DNA from: Buxus sempervirens
Taxonomy: Eukaryota > Streptophyta > Magnoliopsida > Buxales > Buxaceae
Assembly: GCA_947561395.2 (NCBI GenBank)
Contig: OX387184.1
Coordinates: forward strand, 6,696,001 to 6,760,000
Direction of reading: 5' to 3'
DNA: 64,000 nt
Both the position numbers and the translations under genes were made by a program. The notes below the pieces were generated by a model. The model ran no database searches. It had not been told where the DNA came from and saw only the letters and a program-made list of their open reading frames with translations. This document shows positions 26,601 to 36,134 of this stretch, one piece after another. How positions within the stretch are numbered: position 1 is the stretch's first letter; every line of letters starts with the position of its first letter.

Positions 26601-29600
26601 CCTGTCCCCTATAATATGGGAGAAATTGTTTGTCCTTGTTAATATTGACCTTATGAGTTATGAGCATTAGTCTTTATGAATTTAGTTGAAAAAATATAAA
26701 TGCTGATCAGGATGCTGATCACTTCATGCAATAAACAGAGAGCCTAAAGAAAGAGAGAGGAAGAGAGATACAGCAAGAAGGGATTCCCTAAAATTTTTCT
26801 AAAAGCTGGAATGGGAAATTGAAAAAGGGCGATTCTAAATCAATGTCCAATCTCATAATCCATTATTATTCAATTTGTTCATAACAAACATTTTTTCTAT
26901 AATAAAAATATAGAATTATTAAAAATAATAATAATTAGAAAAAATTGAAAAATGGAAAATGATTAAAATTTGTTAAATTGGCTCTTTTTTTTAAAATGTT
27001 TTATGATGTTACTTGAATTCCATTCTCATTTCCATTTTGATTTCATTTTTTTTTCCTACATTATTGGTATCTTGCCATATTAGCATAGATATATGTCACA
27101 TGCATCCAGGTTTTCGTATATTTGTTTATTTCCATGCCATTCTAAATCCAAGTTCTTGTATCTTTGTTTATTTCCATTCCATTCTCTGATTTATATCTCT
27201 ATGAATTTTACCATATAGTTCAATCATTTAGCATAAGTTTTCTCTATTTTCCCCACCGTACACATTCACATTTGCATATATAAACATAAATGTGTGCATG
27301 TGTGTGTGCACATAATTATTTAAATCTCCTAAAAGTTTAAATTGAAAATTCCGTATTTTCATTAAATTTCTCCAAAATTTTCCTCTATCCATGAAATATT
27401 CCACCATGCCAATAAAATTTCATTAATATGCAGCCAAAATTTTACCAAGTCTCCCAAGCAAAATTTTGAATAAAATAAAATTGAAAACCATATTCTTAGG
27501 TCCAGTCATCACCATATCATAAGCAGCTTCCTTTCCCCTTTCTTTTTGTTCAACTATAATATCTTTCAATATTGGACCAACCTAGTGTGTTTAACACTTA
27601 TTTTGGGCTACCATTTGGTAAAACCAAGATCCCGAAGTCCTAATCCATTTATATACTTTTGTGCCATGATTGGCTGACCTAAAAACCCAAACAATATCTT
27701 ATTTCGATATTATAGATGATTAGTGCTCTTGTAGGTGTTCTGTAATTAGCTTGTTTACTTTTGCTAACCTAGTGTGCACTTTTTTGTACATCATTTACTG
27801 ATTAAAAAATTTAGTGAACTACAAGGACTCAAATTCGATTTAAGCACGCAATACTTCTACTTTCTAAAAAAGTCCCTAAAATATCTAAGAAAACCTTTTT
27901 AGCACAATATACATAAAATTTTCAATTACAAATTCAATGATGCCAATGAAGAGTTTGCAAATTCAACTGATCTGGGAATCAACACATTAGACGGATTCAA
28001 AAGCATATGGACCAAGATAAGACCCGTACCTTTGGGGGTAAGTGATTTGATAACAAAGCATTTGTCCGCCTTAATATAAACTGAAAATTAAAATTCAAAG
28101 TTTAATTACAAGTAAAAAAAGAAAGTGAAGGGAAACTTCTTGGCCATCGCCAAACTATATTACCAAGTCAAATTGCTACAAGTTTCTGAAAGGATTAACT
28201 CATAAGACAGCATTTTTAGGTCAACTAAACATATATGAATATAAGAGAATTCATGCCTCCAAAGTTCAACAAAAAGTTGAGAAACTGTACTGAAAATTCT
28301 ATGTTTCATCTTCAAAAATAAATTATAAATTTTTCTCCCAAACATTTGCCAATGTCATTGTGTGCTAGTATTATTTTGCCAAAAATTTAAACACTTTGCC
28401 AAACTTTCAACAGAAAAGGGAAATCCATTAGAAGTCCAACAAGTTCGTTTGACAATATATGTTTCTTAAATTGCAAGGCACCTACGTATAAGCCAAACAC
28501 GAACTGATATGGGGCTCCCGTATGGAGCCCAATGCTACTAATTGAGGTTTTTAGGGAGCCCAACCTTGCCAGCCCAAACCTTTTGCACAACTGCATATAA
28601 TAAAAAATCATGCTATCGAAAAGGAATGAAACTTAGGTCTTCAAACAACTTATATTAACCCGTAACAATTGAATTGAAATTCATGATATCGAGCATGCAT
28701 TATAAACAAAAGATATCTATTCACATAGCAGCACCCCTCAGGCCAACCTCAAAGTGCCATGTCCAACCTAATTAATAATCAAGCCTAAAAAACATAAACC
28801 CAGGCCAAGCACTGTATGCTTGTAAACTACGCCTAAAGCAGTTTTTTACTTGGTGGGCTAGCCAAGCTCTAAAAAAAGGCTTGAATTGCCACCGGAAATT
28901 ACAATCAAAATTTTGGGTTTATATGAAGTCATTTGTGAAACTTTTTAATCAGATATTACCCGCACAAGTCCATAGCCCTAGCATAAAGCTAGATAAAATC
29001 ATGTCTAAGTTAAATCAATTAATTTCAAGTCAATTTGCAACACCATGTAATTTTAAACAATACATTCTTCACCTTCTCTTAGCTTATTGTCATTTATGGC
29101 TTTATTTTCACATAATTTGAATTTTAGTTTTAATGTTGGTGTATCACATATGATTTACAATGCATACTTCTAACTTCAGTTTTGCATTTTTTGTAGTTGA
29201 AATATTGAGTTATTGGAGTGTAACTACATCTCTTTCAACTCTTCCTGAAGCTAAACTGAAAATTTTATTAATTTTTACAAAAATTCTCCTTATTTTTCCC
29301 CTAACTGGAGACATTTTATGCCCAAATCAAAACTAACATTTCCAACAAGGTGAACCCCCCATTGCCAACATAATTTGAAACAATGGTCAAAATAACAGTT
29401 GGTCATAACTCTCTTTAAGCACTAACTCGAGAATGCTAACTCTTATCCTCTCACAATTTAGCCAACCATCGAAAAGAAATTACCTGATTTACTTTTGCAC
29501 TTAATTCAGCAGATCGCTCATCACCTACTTTTTTCTCTTCTTCAGTTGCTGTAGGTTCTCTTCCACAAATAATAGGAGCCTTCATAAAATTCAAATATTT

Positions 29601-32600
29601 CACATCATATGAAAATAAAATAAGTGATATGAGCATCTCAACAAAATGAAATTTGAAAACTTTAGACCATTAATTAACACATTAAATTAAATATAAGGCT
29701 ATGCAAGATTCATTCTGGTAATGCAACCATATTTCATACATTTTGGCATTGTACAAGTTTATTTCACACAATAAAATCAATATCAATTAAATAGAAAGAT
29801 GATTTGTCGTTTCAGGGAAGGGTAAAACATTATTTTCTCGTTTTCACCGGCGTGCTGGTGAAAAACTGGCGAAACGCTATAAAATACCCCCAAAAATTGG
29901 TTTTTTTGACTTAAAATATTCAAACCATGAGAAATTTAGCCCCATTTAGATGAATTTTCATATGAAAAGCTCTATTCCTCCACTATTTGGGTGAAAATTT
30001 TTTACATTTATTGCGTAAAATCACTTATGTATCTTAAGAAAATGGGTGATTTTAAGCAATAAATGTTTAAAATTTTTATCCAAATAGGGAGGATTAGATT
30101 TCTTTGTACGAAATTTCACTTAAATTGGGCTAAATTTCGCATGTTTGAGCATTTTAAGCAAAATCAACCATTTTTTGGTTTGTTTCACTGCATTTTGCCA
30201 ACATTTCACTGGCATACCCCTGCATTTTGCCAGCATCTCACCAATTTTTGCAAAATTTGCTAAAATGTGATTTTCCCCTTTTCGGTTTTGGTGGCTTGGT
30301 GAAAATGAAATGCCAAGCGGCACTGAAACAACAAACCTTGCATAGAAACTTAACTTTCTACTTCCCATCAATACCTAAAACGTCATTAATAGTTAAACTA
30401 TAAACTTAAATGATTCTATGATATATACAATAAGATAGAACAAAACTAGTTTTGGTACCTAGAGTTAAACAATTACACAAAACATTCATTATTGTTTCTA
30501 CAATGCTGAATAATTTTTTAACCTACATTACCAGATAAACCCTGCTACAAATGTGAGACGTGATAAGATAAATCTCTATGTACCAAATGTATTAAAAATT
30601 TTAGTCAACATGCTTTATACAAAGTGAAGAATGCTTTGCAGACCACAGAATCAAAATCCAATGCAATTTTTATAGCTGAAAGTAAGGAATGTCAGTTTGC
30701 ATGTGAGAAGAAAGTACCATTCAGATCTTCATCTTATATTCTAACAGTACAAGTCCTATTCAAAACAAAAGCTCTACGTGAACTCGAATATTTGATGATT
30801 TTAGACTAGCTGGTGAGTAACTGACTTAATTGCATGGTTGTGTCTTGAACATTAAACTAGCAACTACAATAACTCTTGTGAGATCCAAGAAACAATTATC
30901 CAAGTATGTTACAAAACAATGGAGGCATAGAAAAAATAAATAAAAAATGAAGATGACACTGCCACAAAATCGACCACTACAATACAAGCACATGTTACTT
31001 CTGTCTACTCATGCATTTTTAATTAACTCAATATTGCAAATCCAAATAATTCACCTCATAGTAACGACGAAAATATGCGGCATCGCCCAAAATTCCTGGA
31101 TTGGTAAAGTTTACCATTGCAAAAAATTCTTCTAGGTCATTCTGAACCAAAAAAATATAGAAGACAAATAATGAAAGGGAATATATATAGAGGAAGAGAA
31201 ACTTGGAAAAGAAAAGAAGCAAAAAACTAATTCTGCAATATACTAAAAAAGTGTTTTCTGACCTGCATAGGAGTGCCAGATAAAAGAATACGCCGACAGC
31301 ATGAAAGAGATGCCAATGCCTGACTAAGGGAAAACTTCATCAAATTACTTGGGACGCTGACCAAAGCATATCGTGCACTTGAAAAGTGATTAAGTCTATA
31401 AACAGTAATTCCTGAACCAAATTTGAACAAAAGATACAAAATTGACTTTACAGTCTTTACTACTTCAATTTCGCTTTTCTTACCCGATTAGTCAATGTCT
31501 GGTCATTCTTCAATCTATGAGCCTCATCGCATATTAAAAGGTCACAAGAACCACTTTGGTCAAATTTCGATGCATGTATTCTGAATGTCTCGTATGAAAC
31601 AATTAGCACCTTGCATAATTTTAAGCAGATCAGTGGCTATATTCCTGAAAGATATTACAAAAATGTCAACCAGGCTTACCTGAAAGTGGCTACATGGTTT
31701 TGTGAAAATTTCAATTCCTGAGACAACATCTTCCCGGGTACTTTCACACAAGGCAATAAGCTGAACTCTTTCTCCAACCCATTTTTTAATTTCAGATTCC
31801 CAATTACTGACCAAACTGGTAGGAGTTACAATAATAGCCTTTTTTACCATTGGTTTTCCATCAAAACCTTGACGTAGTAAAGTAAACAGCAAGGTGATTG
31901 ACTGTAAGGTTTTTCCCAAACTGCACGGATGAGACAGAGAACAACAATTAATCTCAAATCTTCAGAATAAAAGCTTAAGATGGAGAGATTGAGGGCTGAT
32001 TTCAGAAGAAATAACCAGGACAATATATTTACCCCATATCATCAGCTAAAATGCATCCAGAAATACCAGAAGAACTAGCTAAGCCAGAAATGCATTCAAA
32101 CATGAATTGAACTCCTTCCCTGCATAGAGAAATAAAGTTGTCTAAAGGGAAACTCATTCAGTAATTATGGAAGAGATGTTGTGTTGTAAGAAGGAAAAAA
32201 AAATGAGGTATGTATTTGCTTTAAACAGATAGATAAAAGAGAGTACGCATCTTTAAACAAGATCCAAACACCACAGGAATATAAGGTAAAATAGTTACAA
32301 CAAATGGGAGAAATCATTGAGCCATGAGAAATACCTCTGATGAGGTCGCAGAAAACGAACAAGGAGTGGATCTACAACTATTGGCACTAAATTTCTACAT
32401 CCGTCTTCAGATTCTTCGGGTTGCCACAACACCAGAGGTTCAACCCCGGGAGGTAGAGATGCACTCTCCTCTGGGTCATCATTCTCAATAAAGGCAGGAA
32501 TAGTCAAACGGCTGGTTACAGTAACCAATGCCGGTCTACGGGAACCCCATGGAACAAACCTTTTACGAGCCCAGAGACGGCGAACAAGCTCCTCATTATG

Positions 32601-33226
32601 ATCATTGTACCCATTGGGACATGGGGGTTTGAATGGTTTTCTAGCCACAGCAGCACCATCGACCACTGAAAGAACCCGAGGAAGAAGGGGTTGTCTTCTC
32701 ACAACAAGGTTGCCTCTGACAAACCATAGCCATATCACGTCAATTCATACAAATTTCAGTGGATGGGATCAGGATCTTGATTTTGAACTATAAAAAGGTA
32801 CTTTATTTTCATCGGCGATGCTTATTACATAATTAACAAGAAATTTGAAAAACCTGAAACCCTAAAATGACGGTTGTCACTCTCTATCCCTCAACAGCGC
32901 GATTTATGAGTTATGACCATTCACGTGAATCTATCTCGTTACGTGATATAAAACCCTAATTTGAGTCTAATGATTTCCATTATACTGATAAAGGCTACAA
33001 GTCGTGATATCACAACTCTCTTTGTTTGCTTGGTTGGGAATTCGATGTACCTTACGAGAGCATCGACATTCTCTGATTTCCGAACTTCGTTGGATTGCTG
33101 AGAATCCTCGACCGGAGATTGCTCTTCCGCCTCTTCCGCATTTTCTTCTTCTTCATCTTCTTCGTTGTATTCGTCGCTTGAGTCGCTGGGGTCGGAAACA
33201 GATGAGACATCATGGCCTTCCTCCAT
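13540..33226 (-). CDS. RAD54: DNA repair and recombination protein RAD54 (SWI2/SNF2 ATPase)
   Basis: RAD54 is a nuclear SNF2 translocase that works with RAD51 in strand invasion during homologous recombination. Coding exons: 33226-33051, 32715-32335, 32119-32033, 31920-31680, 31609-31484, 31319-31263, 31141-31055, 29579-29484, 28080-28030, 25910-25836, 25724-25638, 23080-22989, 22919-22787, 21050-20931, 20845-20732, 20623-20540, 20402-20325, 20217-20159, 15385-15184, 15097-14999, 13902-13540. All use GT-AG introns and the frame is open throughout, giving 935 residues (Arabidopsis about 910, as remembered). The N-terminus is acidic, then [17 protein letters not shown]. Walker A MGLGKT ends at 219, DEAH is 323-326, SGTPMQ 351-356, and motif [13 protein letters not shown] 641-651. 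The C-terminus is DHDDDFV, as in plant RAD54. The start is the first in-frame ATG (MEEGHD). No inactivating change seen. Introns reach 4.8 kb and hold the repeats listed below. Confidence 0.93.
17174..17483. mobile_element. Probable MITE with GATGGCAA terminal inverted repeats
   Basis: Left end AGATGGCAACGGGG and right end CCATTTGCCATCCCT form an imperfect inverted pair sharing GATGGCAA/TTGCCATC (17175-17182 and 17474-17481). Inside each end are matching AACCTGCCCCTA-type strings. Elements with ends like this are widespread plant MITEs, often placed near hAT. No target duplication was found. Confidence 0.45.
17642..17673 (+). repeat. Homopolymer of 32 C, followed by 9 A
   Basis: An uninterrupted C32 run lies in RAD54 intron 18 (G32 in the RAD54 pre-mRNA). 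It is bounded by ATCCAACAA on the left and a short A run on the right. The count is as given in the sequence; runs of this length are prone to sequencing and assembly error. Confidence 0.9.
18490..18615 (+). pseudogene. LINE reverse-transcriptase zinc-finger (zf-RVT) fragment, frameshifted
   Basis: One frame reads [21 protein letters not shown] neighbouring frame continues [17 protein letters not shown] (18560-18610). Together these match the Cys-rich C-terminal segment of plant LINE polyproteins (C..C...E...HLL.HC..A..LW..F). A single frameshift separates the halves and the second Cys is Tyr. It is a dead remnant in RAD54 intron 18, antisense to the gene. Confidence 0.6.
19322..19732. mobile_element. 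Mutator-like MITE, copy 1 (RAD54 intron 18)
   Basis: A 411-bp element with long imperfect terminal inverted repeats: GGGGAAATTAACTTTTAGTG on the left, and the right end read in reverse AGGAAAATTAATTTTTAGTG. The arms extend over about 120 bp. It is flanked by TAGTAAATT (19313-19321) and TAGTGGATT (19733-19741), a 7/9 match that fits a decayed 9-bp Mutator-type target duplication. The centre carries repeats of acaagtaataaaatgact. A related copy is at 33340-33746. Confidence 0.65.
21400..21670 (-). mobile_element. RTE-type LINE 3' fragment
   Basis: On the minus strand, ATGCTGCTGACTGCAACTAA and then TTGGGATAAGGGCATTGTT, followed by a TTG-rich tail, resemble the conserved end of plant RTE LINEs (ATCCATGTAGCCGACCCCAA, then TTAGTTGGGATAAGG). 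The upstream translation has scraps such as [12 protein letters not shown], typical of the end of that ORF, broken by stops. It lies in RAD54 intron 13, same strand as the gene. Confidence 0.5.
21800..21834 (+). repeat. C-rich low-complexity tract
   Basis: GCCCCACCGCGCCCACCGCG followed by 14 C, within RAD54 intron 13. It gives artefactual Pro-rich or Gly-rich frames on the two strands. Confidence 0.8.
23081..25637 (-). other. RAD54 intron 11 (2.6 kb)
   Basis: AT-rich intron DNA with short homopolymer runs. I see no exon, gene or recognisable element. Confidence 0.6.
25911..28029 (-). other. RAD54 intron 9 (2.1 kb)
   Basis: AT-rich, with a degenerate tandem near 27110-27185 (tttgtttatttccatgccatt and ttgtttatttccattccatt). 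No gene seen. Confidence 0.6.
28081..29483 (-). other. RAD54 intron 8 (1.4 kb)
   Basis: AT-rich intron DNA with scattered GGGCTCCC/GGAGCCC strings at 28511-28563 that look like repeat debris. No exon or complete element seen. Confidence 0.55.
29798..30341. mobile_element. Long-hairpin foldback element in RAD54 intron 7
   Basis: The ends TTTGTCGTTTCAG (29803) and the reverse of 30323-30335 (TTTGTTGTTTCAG) start two imperfect inverted arms of about 230 bp. They meet at a short centre near 30035 (TTATTGCGTAAAATCAC opposite GTGATTTTAAGCAATAA). The direct repeat ATAGAAA (29791-29797 and 30342-30348) fits a 7-8 bp hAT-type target duplication. It is transcribed as part of the RAD54 pre-mRNA, so the RNA could fold into a long hairpin. 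No ORF. Confidence 0.6.
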
Positions 33227-33288
33227 TGGAATTTGGATGGACCTTGCTTTCTTCGCCTCTACCAGTAACCCATTCAAAATCTGCACAT

Positions 33289-33296
33289 TTTGGCGG
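33289..33296 (+). promoter_or_regulatory. E2F-like motif just upstream of RAD54
   Basis: TTTGGCGG fits the degenerate plant E2F consensus WTTSSCSS and lies 63-70 bp upstream of the RAD54 ATG. S-phase control would suit a recombination gene. The motif is short and degenerate, so this is a weak inference. Confidence 0.3.
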
Positions 33297-33339
33297 TAAA
33301 GCGTGATAGATCGCCCGCTGCTAAGGCCTCGTTAATTTG

Positions 33340-33746
33340 GGAAATTAATTTTTAGTGGTATTTTTTAAATTATTTACAATTTAGTCAGCAACGTTTTAAG
33401 TTTTAACTTTTAATGCATCTTTATCAAAATAACTAATTTTTAATATTATTTCACTATTACACGTAAATCCTATCAAAAATACCCTTATACAACTTACTTC
33501 CGAGACTTGTACAAGCAATAAATTAACTTGTACAAGTCATTTTAGACTTGTACAAGCAATAAAATAACTTGTACAAGTCATTTGGATGAGTGATATAAGG
33601 GCATTTTTGGAATATTGGATTTGTAATAGTAAAATGGTATTAAAAATTAATTATTTTGATAAAGTATATTAAAAGTTAAAACTAAAAACTTTGATGACTA
33701 AATCTTAAATACTTTTATAAAGCACCACTAAAAATTAATTTTCTCC
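33340..33746. mobile_element. Mutator-like MITE, copy 2 (RAD54 upstream region)
   Basis: 407 bp, the same family as 19322-19732. The inverted ends GGAAATTAATTTTTAGTGG and, read in reverse, GGAGAAAATTAATTTTTAGT are flanked by GTTAATTTG (33331-33339) and GTTAACTTA (33747-33755), a 7/9 match. Its core has four acttgtacaag-type repeats. It lies 114 bp upstream of the RAD54 start codon, so it is in the core promoter or 5' leader. Confidence 0.7.
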
Positions 33747-34084
33747 GTTAACTTAATGAAATCGTTCGTCTTTTTGGATCGGGTACCAATGCCCAACGGG
33801 TCAGTTGCAGTTTGGTTTCACATGCCGCCAATCGCTTACGAATCCTACCGTTTGAGGCCGCAATCATTATGGGGAGCGCGGACTTCTTTCAGATTGGGGA
33901 TGGGCCTGGGCTTCTTATGGCCGTAGGCTTTGTTTAATCCGGTTTTATTATACTCGAAATAATTAGGTTCGATTCATTTTTCTAATTACAGTCACGAGCT
34001 TCCGTTTGGTTCCATGTAAACCACGCGGCAAGCGCTGTCAAATTTTAAGATTCCAGCTAAGTAGGTCAACAGGAAAGCGATTCG

Positions 34085-34204
34085 CATCCTCTACAGAGTA
34101 AGTTGCATACAACCCCTCACATTGGGTGGAGGGTCCCACCATTCATTTGGGGGGCCCACCCATTCAATGTGAGGGGCTATCTACAACTTACGTTGTAGAC
34201 GATG
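34085..34204. mobile_element. Short foldback MITE
   Basis: An inverted pair of about 45 bp. The left arm includes GTAAGTTGCATACAACCCCT and the right arm, read in reverse, GTAAGTTGTAGATAGCCCCT. Both continue CACATTG and meet at a GGGTCCC/GGGGCCC centre. The outer ends are CATCCTCTACA and, reversed, CATCGTCTACA. The target duplication is unclear. Confidence 0.6.
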
Positions 34205-34466
34205 TCCATTCGGAGGAAAGACCTTTGAAAGGTACTGAAAATGACGTGCACGGAATCATGGGATGGAAAAATCGATTGTTTCGTGAAAGTTTATGACCGT
34301 TGGTTTTTATTCGCATTTAACAAAATCATTTGGAGAGCGAAAATTTATTTTTTAAAACTAAACGTGCCAATCACATTTTGGATAGTACATACGTGCACGA
34401 AATATCGGCTGTAAACGATTTTTTCCCTACTATGCTTTTGTTTAGGAATGACATATGCGATCATTG

Positions 34467-34596
34467 CAATGGTTGTGAGATGTTATCATGTGAAACATCT
34501 TATAGTTTGTGTGTTTTTTAAGTGGATCTCACACAAAACAATAAAAAATACAAATTGTGAAATGCTCCACACGGCAGCATCTCACAGCCATAATGT
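34467..34596. mobile_element. Nested-palindrome foldback MITE, copy 1
   Basis: The left arm has GTGAGATGTTATCATGTG and then AAACATCTTA; the right arm has GAAATGCTCCACACGGCAGC and then ATCTCAC. Each arm is itself a palindrome and the two arms are inverted copies of each other. The sister copy is at 51515-51645. Confidence 0.6.
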
Positions 34597-35684
34597 GACT
34601 GCTACAGTATAACACTACAACAGATTTTGTTGTGTTTTATCTTCCCCTTGGGCTACATGCTGCATTTTTTCCCATTTTTTTATTGTGCAAGCCGCAAAGC
34701 ATTTTCTTAGAGCAACAAAATCAATCGCCAACCTTGTTGTTACATGTCATTAGTTACTTCGCAGTGGATGCGCGTTAAGGCGTGTAGGATAACGATACAC
34801 TCCTTCGATTGCGTGAATAATGAATGAAGAAGAGATTTTATTTTTAAAATAATAAAAAATTGCTTTCATGGTTTAAAACCATTAACTTTAATCTTCTTAA
34901 GCTACGAATCTAATCGTCATATGACACAACTACAATTACCATGGGACGGACAAGTTTTGAAGATCTAGTATAACTTAATTTATAATAGGATATAAGATTT
35001 TCATTATGGTATAAAAATATAATTGGCATAAGATAAAAGCCTTATTCTTGTTAGTATAAGGTACAACTGAATTACCGTAAGACAGAAGTCATATTTTTAT
35101 ATTTTTTTTGTTGGTAAAAGATAGAATACGTATTTTGATCCGGTACCCCTTCAATTATTGCGAGATCGGGTTTAGAATATAAATATTTTGTTTTATCATT
35201 ATATCAATATATCGATTACGATTACTCTCAAAGAATTTTCCTAAAGAAAGATTAATTAACAGTTTTTTTTAAATAATTAAACCTCGAAAGCAACCAATCT
35301 CTAACGTTTTCCCCATTTTTCAAATCCGAAACAACTAACTCGATAATCGATCCGTTCACGTAATTCTTTGGAAGTTCGAAAGCAACCAATTTTATAATAT
35401 TGGAAGTTCGAAAATAGATCCGTTCACGAACATGCGGACGTTCACCTAACTCGATTATCTCAGTCGTCGAGTTCAAGTGGACGATGCAGTCTTGGATTAT
35501 TCGCGCAGATCCATTATTCCACGCTCCCGAGAAGAACCCAACTAGGATACACCACCACAACCCCCGGTTCACAGCCACTCTCAGAGTCTATTCAATTTCA
35601 GTCTCGAGAGAGCGAGGGAACATTGTCCATTTCTCTCAAGTTGGTTCTCAACTCATTAGGTCAGCCCAACGACCCCGTGCCGTT

Positions 35685-35693
35685 TATTTATAA
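35685..35693 (+). promoter_or_regulatory. Possible TATA box of the PAH gene
   Basis: TATTTATAA, 450 bp upstream of the PAH start. If it is used, transcription would begin near 35715-35725. A 5' UTR intron cannot be excluded. Confidence 0.3.
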
Positions 35694-35763
35694 TTCTATA
35701 ATTTGTAGGATGGCTTCTTGCGCTGGTCAATACGATACTGTCACGACACATTCGAATAAATAG

Positions 35764-35910
35764 ATGCGAATATGCGTTGTATTGATTGTTCTCTGTTTCG
35801 TTTGGCCGTTGGGTGGCCGCTCGTCTGGGGCTGGAGTTCGAGGTTCCGTGTTGAGGGTTATTATTTCACGTTTCCGGAAGCGAAATGAAAATTTGTTGGC
35901 TTATCCATGA
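35764..35910 (+). other. Upstream ORF of 48 codons in the presumed PAH leader
   Basis: ATG at 35764 opens a frame ending TGA at 35908-35910. It begins MRICVVLIVLCFVWPLGG, like a signal peptide, and ends basic (FRKRNENLLAYP). A 17-codon frame (35710-35763) ends directly before it, and a 7-codon frame starting at 35907 overlaps its end. Whether this lies in the mature leader depends on the transcription start. No family is recognised; it may be chance. Confidence 0.3.
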
Positions 35911-36134
35911 TTTCGAGTCCTTTGCTGTAATTTGAACTACTGTGTCCGTGGAGTCCATGAACTCAGCGCACTTTTCGGTGCTGGTGGTTCTATCGGGAGC
36001 TTTCGGGGGTATCTGATACGGTTTTAGTTGTTTGGAGTCAAAAGCCTCGCTTTTTCTTCTGTTGAGAGATCAACTGGGATCTTTGTTTTTTTGGGGGGAA
36101 TTTAGAGATTTTATGATCCGGGTATTCGTATGAT

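Larger units (their letters stand above)
33747..35684. other. Divergent intergenic region between RAD54 and PAH
   Basis: About 1.9 kb with no gene. It contains two small foldback elements, listed separately, and AT-rich sequence. The minus-strand frame at 35252-35578 faces away from PAH and has no homology I recognise. Confidence 0.55.

Noticed and set aside
32939-33286. 115-codon ORF starting 60 bp upstream of the chosen RAD54 ATG
   Set aside because: The upstream start codon is GTG, not ATG. The first in-frame ATG is 33226, and the ORF reads past the real splice donor into intron 1.
35252-35578. 108-codon minus-strand ORF starting MAVNRGLWWCILVGFF
   Set aside because: Signal-peptide-like start, but it is antisense to the PAH upstream region, has no homology I recognise, and its 3' part is built from a local repeat (ttcgaaagcaaccaat-type strings).
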